54,303 bases of DNA from Gammaproteobacteria bacterium (GTDB lineage Bacteria > Pseudomonadota > Gammaproteobacteria > Pseudomonadales > Pseudohongiellaceae). Of this stretch, positions 9,822 through 17,869 are shown in pieces. Made by a program: the position numbers and the translations under genes. Location: contig JAPPOG010000037.1 of NCBI GenBank assembly GCA_028818225.1, positions 1-54,303 of the forward strand. Reading direction: 5' to 3'. How positions within the stretch are numbered: position 1 is the first letter of the stretch; each line of letters starts with the position of its first letter. The notes beneath the pieces were generated by a model. The model saw only the letters and a list, made by a program, of their open reading frames with translations, was not told where the DNA came from and searched no databases.

Positions 9822-10082
9822 ATTCCCCGGGCGTCAGCGCCCTTCCTTTTTAGTCCAACCACCAAATTCATATCGACAGAAAGGTTGGAAAGTATACCAC
9901 CAAAGAACCTGCCTGAGCATGAACTAGCGCACAGGGAAACCCTTGAATTTATGCGGAATTAACAGAATTTCTGACGCTTAAAGTTTCCCCATCCCCGGGA
10001 TTGGATTATGCTTTGCCCCTACTGGTCATGAGCGCTCCAGCAGAGGACTATGACCGTCAGATCACTTACTGGTAGTTTTGCT

Positions 10083-10637
10083 ATGAAAGCTTTGGATGCA
10101 CTCCATTCCAGGATCTCAGCTCCGCGATTAAGCGAACCGGCACCGGATCAATCCACCCTGGACAACATTTACAAGGCAGCTTTTCGTGCTGCCGACCATG
10201 GCCTGTTAAGACCCTGGCGCTTTTTAGTGATTCGAGGAGATTCGAGGAACCAGCTGGGGGAGCTCTTTCTCAAAGCCAGCCTGGAACAGGATCCCGAAAT
10301 TCCTGACGAAAAACAGGCCAGCATTCGTAACAAACCGCTGCGGGCTCCGCTAATCCTGGTGAGTATTTCCAGTTTAAAGGAGCATCCGAAAGTTCCGCAA
10401 TTTGAACAAGATTTGTCGGCTGCTGCTGCCAGCCAGAATATGTTAGTTGCCGCCCACGCTCAAGGTGTCGGCGCTATGTGGCGAACCGGCTCAATGGCCT
10501 ATCATCCATTGGTAATGAAGGGGTTAGGACTTACAGAAAGTGAAAAAATCATTGGATTTCTTTACCTTGGAACGATTGCTGGTCCGTTAAAGACATTAAG
10601 CGAGCCTAACATCGATGATTACTTTAAAGAGTGGTAG
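10083..10637 (+). CDS. YdjA-like nitroreductase family protein
   Basis: The FMN-dependent oxidoreductase is close in length (184 residues) and sequence to E. coli YdjA: MKALDALHSRISAPRLSEPAP, AADHGLLRPWRFLVI, APLILVSIS, GVGAMWRTGS and IIGFLYLGT. Such single-domain nitroreductases form homodimers and reduce nitro compounds or quinones with NAD(P)H. The start at 10083 matches the YdjA N-terminus. An in-frame ATG at 10050 adds 11 residues, but its AGAGGA motif is only 2 nt away. It is followed immediately by a zinc-ribbon-like gene. Confidence 0.85.
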   Translation: MKALDALHSRISAPRLSEPAPDQSTLDNIYKAAFRAADHGLLRPWRFLVIRGDSRNQLGELFLKASLEQDPEIPDEKQASIRNKPLRAPLILVSISSLKEHPKVPQFEQDLSAAAASQNMLVAAHAQGVGAMWRTGSMAYHPLVMKGLGLTESEKIIGFLYLGTIAGPLKTLSEPNIDDYFKEW

Positions 10638-10639
10638 CA

Positions 10640-11047
10640 ATGGGCAGCCGTAGCATTGACATGCAATGTTGGAAATGCGGCACCGAGTTAAAAAACTTTT
10701 TGTTACCATTTTCCCGCTATGAAGAATGCAGTTCCTGCAAGGCTGATCTGCATGTCTGTGTTGCCTGCAAAAACTATAATCCCGCACTCTCAGACGGCTG
10801 CAATGAAGACCGGGCCGATTTTATACTCGATAAAGACAAAGCTAATTTTTGCGATTATTTTCGCGCTAATACCCGGGCCTATCAAAAACAGGATAATGCC
10901 GAAGCCAGGGAGGCGCGGGCCAAGCTCGCGGAATTATTTGGCGAAGAATTATCGGAACAAGGCACAGCAGCAGAAGAAGCAAGCCCTCAGAGCGAAGCTG
11001 ATAAAGCTTTAGCAGATCTGAAACGCCTATTTGGCGACGAAAAATAA
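10640..11047 (+). CDS. Small cysteine-rich (zinc-ribbon-like) protein of unknown function
   Basis: This ~135-residue protein has a Cys-rich N-terminal half: MQCWKCGTELKNFL, EECSSCKADLHVCVACKNY, then single Cys residues in GCNED and NFCDYF. The CxxC pairs suggest one or two zinc sites. The C-terminal half is Ala/Glu-rich and helical, ending ADLKRLFGDEK. The ATG at 10640 is 3 bp after the nitroreductase stop, so the two genes are probably translationally coupled. A GTG at 10631 and an ATG at 10661 are alternative starts. I do not recognise a characterised relative. Confidence 0.7.
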   Translation: MGSRSIDMQCWKCGTELKNFLLPFSRYEECSSCKADLHVCVACKNYNPALSDGCNEDRADFILDKDKANFCDYFRANTRAYQKQDNAEAREARAKLAELFGEELSEQGTAAEEASPQSEADKALADLKRLFGDEK

Positions 11048-11142
11048 GCATTCCCCCAGCTAAATTCATAGATTTCATTCACCTCCAGTTCAGCCTGACT
11101 GCGTAATATGAATGCTGAAACCGCGAGAAATGAGGTAATGCT

Positions 11143-11736
11143 ATGAAAACTGTAATGCGAGTTTTGCTAGGCTTTAGCGCAGCAGGACTAATGCTTTATT
11201 CCGTGCCCGGTAGTGCCAATGGTTTATTCGGAGATGATGGCCTGGAATTAATTCTTGGTATTACGGCTGGATATATTCTTAATGATCATTCCGCGCGAGT
11301 TTATGAAGCAGACTACCCCCACCGGAGAGATCGTCGACGGGGCTACCATAGTGCTTCCCGTGATCGCAGCTATTATCGAAATTATAACAGTCGACGTTTT
11401 GATCGGGGGTTCAGCCCAGGACCGCGCAATGATTTCGGTCCGGCCAGTTTTACCAGCGAACCAATTCGCGGTGGCAGCTCTCGACGCACGAGGATAATAG
11501 CAAATCCATTTTCCGACAGGATAGTGACAGGTATCACTCTTACAGGAATCGATAATGGCTGTGTTCACATTAAAGATGTTGTTTCTTATCCAGGTAGATA
11601 CCTTGTTAGCCCGCTGGGATATACATTGAGCGCCTATCAGCCGCTTAGCTATATCAATACTGGCCATTATATTGACTACATCAGTGTGGCCGCCAAGAGA
11701 AGAGAATACTTCACGGTCACTTTTCACTACGACTAA
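11143..11736 (+). CDS. Secreted hypothetical protein, Arg/Tyr-rich
   Basis: The 197-residue protein starts with a signal peptide (MKTVMRVLLGFSAAGLMLYS... cleavage near GSANG). After it come a hydrophobic patch (LELILGITAGYILN), a strongly basic Arg/Tyr/Ser/Asn-rich central region (about residues 60-120) and a folded C-terminal segment with two cysteine-free beta-rich stretches. The start has an upstream GAGGTAATGCT context (GAGG near 11131). No family is recognised. The composition suggests a periplasmic or surface protein that binds an acidic partner, but that is speculation. Confidence 0.65.
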   Translation: MKTVMRVLLGFSAAGLMLYSVPGSANGLFGDDGLELILGITAGYILNDHSARVYEADYPHRRDRRRGYHSASRDRSYYRNYNSRRFDRGFSPGPRNDFGPASFTSEPIRGGSSRRTRIIANPFSDRIVTGITLTGIDNGCVHIKDVVSYPGRYLVSPLGYTLSAYQPLSYINTGHYIDYISVAAKRREYFTVTFHYD

Positions 11737-11739
11737 TAT

Positions 11740-11772
11740 TTACCCGCAGGGTCTTAAGGACTTTGCGGGTAA
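11740..11772 (+). terminator. Hairpin downstream of the secreted hypothetical gene
   Basis: TTACCCGCA (11740-11748) and TGCGGGTAA (11764-11772) are perfect 9-bp arms immediately after the stop codon. The tail after the stem is TTAATC rather than a U-run, so termination may be weak or the hairpin may protect the mRNA end. Confidence 0.5.
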
Positions 11773-11845
11773 TTAATCATGCGAATCATCTGTAAACTCC
11801 CGCCCCATTGTTATACTCTGCGCGTTTTAAAAACAACAGAGAAGC

Positions 11846-12421
11846 ATGCGCACTACGGTATTTTCCACTCCTCTGATAACTCCGATTTTACGGGGGATTT
11901 CCATCGTCGTATTGAAACTCATCGGCTGGAAAACCCGGGGCGAAGAACTTGAGCATCAGCGCTTTGTGCTGATCGGCGCACCCCATACCAGTAATTGGGA
12001 TTTTCCGCTCATGCTTATGGTAGTTCTTAAGCTCCGCCTGCGTGTCTTCTGGATGGGAAAACATACCCTTTTCCCCTTTCCGTTTGGTGGCCTGATGAAG
12101 TGGCTCGGAGGTATTCCTATTGATCGCTCTGCTTCCCACAATGTTGTTAACGAAACTGTCCGCCAATACAAACAACACGATGAACTCGTAATATTGATTC
12201 CACCAGAGGGAACGCGGAGCAAGGTTACAAAATGGAAAACAGGTTTTTATCACATAGCAAATTTAGCTAGTGTACCGATATTGCTTGGCTACGTTGATGC
12301 AGGTAACAAAGAAGCGGGATTCGCTGATTTCTTCACGCCCAGCGGAGATGCCGAGAAAGACATGGATGAGATTCGCGACTTTTACTCAAAGAAGAAAGGA
12401 TTGAGAGCAGAAAATTCCTAG
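11846..12421 (+). CDS. Lysophospholipid (1-acylglycerol-3-phosphate) acyltransferase family protein
   Basis: The 191-residue membrane-associated acyltransferase shows the four PlsC-type blocks. Block 1 is the catalytic HTSNWD (H-x4-D) after an N-terminal hydrophobic stretch. Block 2 is FPFGGLMKWLGGIPIDRS, block 3 the PPEGTRSK motif, and block 4 near VPILLGYVDAG. It would transfer acyl groups from acyl-CoA or acyl-ACP to a lysolipid at the inner membrane. It is shorter than PlsC and closer to the small LPLAT family members. The gene stands alone and converges on a TetR-type regulator with 3 bp between the stop codons. Confidence 0.85.
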   Translation: MRTTVFSTPLITPILRGISIVVLKLIGWKTRGEELEHQRFVLIGAPHTSNWDFPLMLMVVLKLRLRVFWMGKHTLFPFPFGGLMKWLGGIPIDRSASHNVVNETVRQYKQHDELVILIPPEGTRSKVTKWKTGFYHIANLASVPILLGYVDAGNKEAGFADFFTPSGDAEKDMDEIRDFYSKKKGLRAENS

Positions 12422-12424
12422 TGT

Positions 12425-13171
12425 CTAAGCAGTTTGTTGAAGCCGAGTAGTTGAGCCATCGACAATAGATTGTGCACCCAGGCAAGTCAAAAGACTATCG
12501 AATACAAACTGAGCATATTCCTCGGTAGTCACTTTTCTTAATTTGAACTTCCAATGTTTCAGGTGCCATTGTTGGAGCTGTGCAGTAACTTGAGAAGCAA
12601 GCAGTTCCGGCTTATCACAAACGAATTCTCCGGCTTCAACACCTTTTTTTATAGTATGCATTAAAGTGTCTTCAAATCTGAGTTCAACATCCAGGGCAAA
12701 TTGTTGCTGATCTTTCGGAAGACCTTTCAATTCCATAAAACAGAAGTAGTACCATGGACTCATGATTTCCATCATGAAGATCTCACCAAAAATAATTGCT
12801 CGCAGGCAATCTATCGGTGCGAGATTTTCTTCAGCGAGCCCACCTATAACCTGATCGATATACTTGCGCTGCACACCTTCAATAACTGAAGCCAGGTCGT
12901 TTTTAGATCCGATATAGGCGTAAAGCCCACCCATGCTAATTCCTGTTTCCTTGCTAAGGTCGCGCAAACTCATCGCTTGAAAGCCTTTACTGTTTGCAAG
13001 CTGAAATGTAGCCGTGAATATTTTTTCCAGATTACTGATTGCGACATTGGCATTCTTGATCTGCATTTTATCCTTATGCATTTCGAATACGCTGCGCCAT
13101 AGAGGCTCCCCCTCCAGGGTCCAGCGCGCCCTGAAAGCGTCGAAGCTGATATCTTGTGGCCAATCCGCCAT
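12425..13171 (-). CDS. TetR/AcrR family transcriptional regulator
   Basis: The 248-residue protein has a TetR-type HTH at about residues 45-95: IFTATFQLANSKGFQAMSLR, then DLSKETGISMGGLYAYIGSKNDL, with the recognition helix ending in the usual Y-x-Y/F-x-K pattern. A ligand-binding helical domain follows. The N-terminus is about 40 residues longer than in typical TetR proteins. ATG at 13171 is the only strong upstream start, though an internal start is possible. Its target is unknown; no divergent gene sits close by. Confidence 0.85.
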   Translation of the reverse strand: MADWPQDISFDAFRARWTLEGEPLWRSVFEMHKDKMQIKNANVAISNLEKIFTATFQLANSKGFQAMSLRDLSKETGISMGGLYAYIGSKNDLASVIEGVQRKYIDQVIGGLAEENLAPIDCLRAIIFGEIFMMEIMSPWYYFCFMELKGLPKDQQQFALDVELRFEDTLMHTIKKGVEAGEFVCDKPELLASQVTAQLQQWHLKHWKFKLRKVTTEEYAQFVFDSLLTCLGAQSIVDGSTTRLQQTA

Positions 13172-13303
13172 GCTTATTCCTTCATCGATAACGCAGAGAA
13201 TTTCTAGCGCTCAGGGAGTGTATTATGGATCCGAAGTTCTGTTAAGCAGAACTGGCTGCATTCTGGTTAAAAAATACAAGAAATTCTTGGACTTAGAAGA
13301 CTC

Positions 13304-13408
13304 CTGCTGTATTGCAAAAGTCTTCAGGGGGAGATTACAACAAAGCGTTTAGGGATCACCTAAACGCTACAGCTGTATTACAAGAGTCTGCAAAGGGGGA
13401 TTACAACA
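13304..13408. repeat. Imperfect ~39-bp direct repeat flanking a hairpin
   Basis: Copy 1 (13304-13342) and copy 2 (13370-13408) both read CxGCTGTATT-CAA-AGTCT...GGGGG..ATTACAACA with few differences. Copy 2 includes the stop codon of the minus-strand gene at 13401. Between them lies a perfect 10-bp hairpin, AGCGTTTAGG/CCTAAACGCT (13344-13353, 13359-13368). The arrangement looks like a local duplication of the gene's 3' end with a terminator-like hairpin. Confidence 0.5.
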
Positions 13409-13784
13409 GGTCTTGCAGACGAGCTTTTACTGCTTCATCAGCCACGTGATTAAGCTCTAATAATATCGCTGCGAATAGCTTGGCATTTGCGTGAGCCCTA
13501 TTACTGGCAATAATCCGGTTCATTATTTCCTTGTCTTCTGCTGTTGCAGCATGCTGGATGTTTGCGACTGCGCTAGCAACTGCCCTAAATGCCCTGCCTA
13601 CTCCATCATCGTCCGCTAACGCGTTTAGCTCTGCCTTCTCAGCATCGGATGGAAAGTGATTAAGATTGATCAACGTGGCAGCAATCGTCTTGGTGGCGCT
13701 GGCATTGTCTGCCGCCAACGACATTGGACTAAAAAATGTAACGAGTGCTATTGCCAGGAGCTTACTATAAAGTATTTTCTTCAT
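13401..13784 (-). CDS. Small secreted helical protein of unknown function
   Basis: The 127-residue protein begins with a clear signal peptide (MKKILYSKLLAIALVTFFSPMSLAAD). The mature part is entirely helical and Ala-rich, with two related segments: AATLINLNHFPSDAEKAELN and AAILLELNHVADEAVKARLQ. This suggests an internal duplication around a short central region. GAGGTG lies just before the ATG. No family is recognised. It would be periplasmic. Confidence 0.65.
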   Translation of the reverse strand: MKKILYSKLLAIALVTFFSPMSLAADNASATKTIAATLINLNHFPSDAEKAELNALADDDGVGRAFRAVASAVANIQHAATAEDKEIMNRIIASNRAHANAKLFAAILLELNHVADEAVKARLQDLL

Positions 13785-13866
13785 GATTCACCTCAAGAAC
13801 AAACGATCTGGCCGAACGCTAGCAGTTTATCTGAACTGCAAAAAAGAAAATAGCTAAGCCGCTGAA

Positions 13867-14574
13867 TTACAGAAAGTAAGAGCTGATCGCCGCTACGCCG
13901 GCAATAGTGCAGAGCAACAGGGAGGCCCGACGCAAATTCTGGTGCGAAATTCTATGCAAAGTCTTCATGGCTACCCAGTACCCAAGCAGTGTAGCTGGCA
14001 TTAATGGCAGAGAAATCAGGATATGCTCCACGCCGAATCGATCAATTGTAGCGAGCATGGCCAAGGACATAAGGCAGCTAACACAAAAAAATGCCGCCAT
14101 GTTGGCGCGTATAAAATCATTTTCCTGATGTTGCAATACAAGAGCCATGGGCGGGCCGCCGATAGAGCTACTGGTTCCCATAAATCCCGACAAGAATCCG
14201 GCGGAGAAGAGTGAACCTGGAGTCGGCTTGAAGGCGACATTGCCAAGGCTTAAAACAACGGCAGCGATAACTGAGATTCCCAACCAGAGAGCGAGTTGCT
14301 CCTGCGAAATCCAGAACAACAGGAGACCTCCGGCAACTGTACCTGGTATTCGCCCGATGATGGCGAACTTCAAACCTTCGAATGAGATCGAATGCCAGTG
14401 CTTGGCTGCGTTTGCCAGCGATAATGTAAAAGCCGAAACGGTAATTGGAGCTGGCACATAGAGTGGATCAATAAAGAACAGCACGGGGGCCGCGATAATT
14501 GCCAGACCAAAACCAATAGAGCTCTGCACGAAAGAGCCTACAAATATAACAAAAGCCGCGATGGCTATATCCAT
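13867..14574 (-). CDS. Sulfite exporter TauE/SafE family protein
   Basis: The 235-residue integral membrane protein has about seven or eight hydrophobic segments. It begins with the TauE/SafE signature FVGSFVQSSIGFGLAIIAAP and has a second-half counterpart (SAGFLSGFMGTSSSIGGPPMALVLQH). The family transports sulfur-containing or other organic anions out of the cell; the substrate here is unknown. ATG at 14574. It stands alone. Confidence 0.88.
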   Translation of the reverse strand: MDIAIAAFVIFVGSFVQSSIGFGLAIIAAPVLFFIDPLYVPAPITVSAFTLSLANAAKHWHSISFEGLKFAIIGRIPGTVAGGLLLFWISQEQLALWLGISVIAAVVLSLGNVAFKPTPGSLFSAGFLSGFMGTSSSIGGPPMALVLQHQENDFIRANMAAFFCVSCLMSLAMLATIDRFGVEHILISLPLMPATLLGYWVAMKTLHRISHQNLRRASLLLCTIAGVAAISSYFL

Positions 14575-15309
14575 AAGAGCGAGAGATACAATGAGAGTTA
14601 ACTAAACAAGCGCGGGATAATACTCTCTCAAGCGTCATAGCTCCAGCAACAGGCCACTTAAATACATTGCCTCCTTACAATTGAGAATTGTGCGGTGTTC
14701 GCAAAGCTATTCCAACGCGCGAGTAAATCATGCTCTGTTTCTTCGACCGCCTGATCGATATTCGAGGCAGCATTCAGACCGGCGGTTAACCAGTGTATTG
14801 TGACGCCAACAACTTTTGTCGATAAGTCACCTGATTCACGATGCTGCAAAATCGCATCAAGACAATGCTCATGCTTAAAAACAAGCAACAGCTTTCTGCA
14901 AGGACTACCGAGATCAAAGAAGTTCCGTTGCATCTGCAGTTGCGCGCCATCTTCATGCGGGCGATTTACGCAAGGAAACTGGCATTCGCATTAGACCCGC
15001 AAGAACAACCATTCGGTATTTGGATCATGTTACTGAGCAGCTTGATCGATACTGGCTATGCGCTGAAACAGGGAATCGGATTCGGCGCAGACTATTCTGT
15101 TCGCTTCCAGATCAAAGACTTTTATACCTATTTAGCTGGATTCTCGCCGCACACTGATTTCTCCCTGCTCTTAGTGCCATTCTTTCGCAGTATAAATGTT
15201 AGGTGATATCCGGCCAGGATTTGTTGCCGCCGCCTCCCACGGTCTTTTACAATGGTGCTTCCAGGCTCAAAACAAAAAATCTTTAGCTCAGAAATAAAAG
15301 GATAAAAAT
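14575..15309. other. 735-bp intergenic stretch without a recognisable gene
   Basis: Two weak overlapping ORFs occur here (plus 14841-15206, 121 codons; minus 14658-14933, 91 codons). Neither resembles a known family nor has a good ribosome binding site. On the minus strand, one frame from about 15170 to 14658 reads on with only a few TAA stops, including protein-like stretches such as KVFDLEANRIVCAESDSLFQ, so an old decayed gene is possible. An AAAGGA ribosome binding site for the downstream dehydrogenase is at 15298-15303. Confidence 0.35.
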
Positions 15310-16416
15310 ATGAAATCACGAGCTGCAGTTGCCTTCGCTGCCGGCCAACCATTGGAAGTTGTAGAAGTGGATCTGGAAGGTCCCAAGTCAGGCGAAGTTC
15401 TGGTAGAGATAATGGCTACGGGTATTTGTCATACTGATGCTTTTACGCTCTCCGGAGATGATCCCGAAGGTGCATTTCCTTCCATATTAGGCCATGAAGG
15501 AGCCGGAATCGTGCGCGAAGTTGGTCCCGATGTATCTTCCGTAAAAGTCGGTGATACCGTCATCCCCCTCTATACCCCTGAGTGCCGGCAGTGTGATTTC
15601 TGCCTACATCCCAAAACAAATTTATGCCAATCCATCCGCGCCACGCAAGGTCAGGGGATAATGCCAGATGGCAGCAGCCGGTTTTCCCTGGACGGTAAAC
15701 CCATCTTGCATTACATGGGTTGTTCTACTTTCTCTAATTTCACGGTGTTACCCGAAATCGCTGTGGCAAAAATTCGCGAGGATGCTCCATTTGACAAGGT
15801 TTGTTATATCGGCTGTGGCGTAACGACGGGAGTAGGCGCCGTAGCCTTCGATGCCAAGGTGGAACCGGGAAGTACCGTCGCTGTTTTTGGGCTTGGCGGG
15901 ATTGGTCTGAATGTGATTCAGGGTGCCAGGATGGTGGGTGCTGACAGAATCATTGGCGTCGATATCAACCCTGCCCGTGAGGCACTGGGTCGAAATTTTG
16001 GCATGAGTGATTTCATTAACCCGACTGAAGTTGATGATGTTACCCAGGCTATTATTGCGCTGACTGGTGGTGGCGTGGACTATAGCTTTGAATGTATTGG
16101 TAACGTGGCTACCATGCGCCAGGCTCTGGAATGCTGTCACAAAGGCTGGGGCGAATCCTTTATTATCGGTGTGGCAGGAGCCGGACAGGAAATAGCGACT
16201 CGACCCTTCCAACTGGTGACTGGTCGCGCCTGGAAAGGGACTGCGTTTGGTGGCGCTCGCGGCAGAACCGATGTCCCGCGCATAGTCGAATGGTATATGG
16301 ATGGGAAAATTCAGATTGATCCATTAATTACCCACACCATGCCTTTGGAAGAGATCAATAGCGCTTTCGACTTAATGCATGAAGGCGCCAGCATTCGTTC
16401 AGTGGTTGTTTACTAA
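15310..16416 (+). CDS. frmA: S-(hydroxymethyl)glutathione dehydrogenase / class III alcohol dehydrogenase
   Basis: The 368-residue zinc-dependent medium-chain dehydrogenase oxidises the spontaneous formaldehyde-glutathione adduct, and also reduces S-nitrosoglutathione, with NAD(H). Visible features are the catalytic zinc site [12 protein letters not shown] and LGHEGAG, the structural zinc lobe [21 protein letters not shown], and the nucleotide fold [15 protein letters not shown]. Its length equals the family norm. AAAGGA precedes the ATG. It is followed 21 bp later by glyoxalase I, making a glutathione-dependent aldehyde detoxification pair. The usual S-formylglutathione hydrolase gene is not adjacent. 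Confidence 0.95.
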   Translation: MKSRAAVAFAAGQPLEVVEVDLEGPKSGEVLVEIMATGICHTDAFTLSGDDPEGAFPSILGHEGAGIVREVGPDVSSVKVGDTVIPLYTPECRQCDFCLHPKTNLCQSIRATQGQGIMPDGSSRFSLDGKPILHYMGCSTFSNFTVLPEIAVAKIREDAPFDKVCYIGCGVTTGVGAVAFDAKVEPGSTVAVFGLGGIGLNVIQGARMVGADRIIGVDINPAREALGRNFGMSDFINPTEVDDVTQAIIALTGGGVDYSFECIGNVATMRQALECCHKGWGESFIIGVAGAGQEIATRPFQLVTGRAWKGTAFGGARGRTDVPRIVEWYMDGKIQIDPLITHTMPLEEINSAFDLMHEGASIRSVVVY

Positions 16417-16437
16417 TTTTAAAAAGCACAGGAATTA

Positions 16438-16860
16438 ATGATGAAATACCTGCATACCATGGTTCGAGTCACCAGTATCGAAGATTCGTTGGACTTCTAC
16501 TGCAATAAACTCGGACTAACGCAAGTGAATCGTTACGATAGCGAAGAAGGAAGATTTACCCTGGTGTTCTTGGCCGCTCCCGGCGATGAGGAAGCCCAGG
16601 TGGAGCTAACCCATAACTGGGATCCAGAGGATTATGACGAAGGGAGAAATTTCGGACACCTGGCTTATGCCGTAGATAATATCTATGACACTTGCCAGCA
16701 CCTGCTGGATAGCGGTGTCACTATCAATCGCCCTCCCCGGGACGGTCGCATGGCCTTTGTTCGTTCGCCTGACAATATATCGATCGAGTTGCTGCAGAAA
16801 GGAGATGCTCTGCCTGCCAAGGAGCCCTGGGCGAGCATGGAAAATACTGGCAAGTGGTAG
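16438..16860 (+). CDS. gloA: Lactoylglutathione lyase (glyoxalase I)
   Basis: The 140-residue VOC-fold metalloenzyme converts the methylglyoxal-glutathione hemithioacetal to S-lactoylglutathione. Two beta-alpha-beta-beta-beta modules are visible. Likely metal ligands are His6 (LHTMVRV), Glu in VELTHNW, His in NFGHLAYAV and Glu in SIELLQ. Two ATG codons in tandem (16438, 16441) leave the exact start open by one residue. It sits 21 bp after the class III ADH and is probably cotranscribed with it. Confidence 0.92.
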   Translation: MMKYLHTMVRVTSIEDSLDFYCNKLGLTQVNRYDSEEGRFTLVFLAAPGDEEAQVELTHNWDPEDYDEGRNFGHLAYAVDNIYDTCQHLLDSGVTINRPPRDGRMAFVRSPDNISIELLQKGDALPAKEPWASMENTGKW

Positions 16861-16881
16861 CTCTCTCTTGAGCTACCCACT
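16853..16881 (+). terminator. Hairpin overlapping the gloA stop codon
   Basis: AGTGGTAGCTC (16853-16863) pairs with GAGCTACCCACT (16870-16881) with one bulged C and a 6-nt loop. The stop codon is inside the 5' arm. No U-run follows, so this may be a weak terminator or an mRNA-end stabiliser. Confidence 0.45.
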
Positions 16882-16986
16882 CCCCTCGTTTATGATACTC
16901 GGCCTTCGATAGCACCTCTTAGCAATCGAAACTACTCCTTTTGAGTTCTGAGTAATCTTTACAATTCAATAAGCGGATGAAACAAG

Positions 16987-17859
16987 ATGCAATTACTTGA
17001 CGGCACGTCATGTTCCCAACAAATTCGCCAGGAAATCGCTGAGCAAGTCGAGCAGCTAAAGGCAAGCGGCAAGCGCGCTCCTCACTTAGCGGCTGTGCTA
17101 GTGGGCCATGATGGGGCCAGCCAAAACTATGTCGGCATGAAGGCAAGAGATTGTGATGAGGTGGGTTTTAACTCCACCGTAATTCGCATGGAGGAATCGG
17201 TTAGCGAACAGGAATTGCTGGACAAGATTGCAGAATTGAATGCCGATGATGAGATCGATGGATTCATCGTGCAACTTCCTCTTCCGGACCACATGGACGA
17301 AGACAAGGTAATTCTGGCCATCGATCCCAGGAAAGATGTAGATGGTTTTTGCCCTGAGAATGTCGGTAACATGAGCCTGGGCCTACCAACCTTCCTTTCC
17401 GCCACGCCGAATGGGATCATGGAGCTATTTCGCCGTTACAATATCGAAACTGAAGGCAAACACTGTGTGGTATTAGGCCGCAGCAATATCGTCGGCACAC
17501 CAATGGCGATCCTGCTATCCCGTAACACAAATCCGGGTAACGCTACCGTTACTATCGCCCATAGCCGCACTAAAAATCTGAAAGAATTATGTGCCAGTGC
17601 TGACATCCTGATTGTTGCCATTGGAAAGACCGAGTTCGTTACCGCTGATATGGTGAAAGAAGGCGCTGTCGTTATTGATGTAGGCCAGACTCGCGTTCCA
17701 GACAGCAGCAAGAAAAGTGGTTTCCGCAACGTCGGTGATGTCGACTTTGACAATGTAAAAGACAAATGTTCTTACCTGACTTATGTAACGGGCGGTGTTG
17801 GACCAATGACACGCGCTTCACTGTTACAGAATACCCTGAAAGCCTACCAACGAAGATAG
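16987..17859 (+). CDS. folD: Bifunctional methylenetetrahydrofolate dehydrogenase/cyclohydrolase FolD
   Basis: The 290-residue cytosolic enzyme interconverts 5,10-methylene-THF, methenyl-THF and 10-formyl-THF. The catalytic Lys is in [36 protein letters not shown] and [13 protein letters not shown] are present. The sequence follows the Bacteroidetes FolD pattern rather than the E. coli one as I remember them: [37 protein letters not shown] and [15 protein letters not shown]. The usual PVPGGVGPMT signature reads [10 protein letters not shown], losing both prolines. It lies 10 bp before the aminotransferase gene, probably one transcript. Confidence 0.93.
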   Translation: MQLLDGTSCSQQIRQEIAEQVEQLKASGKRAPHLAAVLVGHDGASQNYVGMKARDCDEVGFNSTVIRMEESVSEQELLDKIAELNADDEIDGFIVQLPLPDHMDEDKVILAIDPRKDVDGFCPENVGNMSLGLPTFLSATPNGIMELFRRYNIETEGKHCVVLGRSNIVGTPMAILLSRNTNPGNATVTIAHSRTKNLKELCASADILIVAIGKTEFVTADMVKEGAVVIDVGQTRVPDSSKKSGFRNVGDVDFDNVKDKCSYLTYVTGGVGPMTRASLLQNTLKAYQRR

Positions 17860-17869
17860 AGAAAACGTT

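Noticed and set aside
14658..15206. Overlapping ORFs 14841-15206 (plus) and 14658-14933 (minus) as genes
   Set aside because: No recognisable family, no ribosome binding site, and they overlap antisense to each other. Left as an unexplained gap, possibly a decayed gene.
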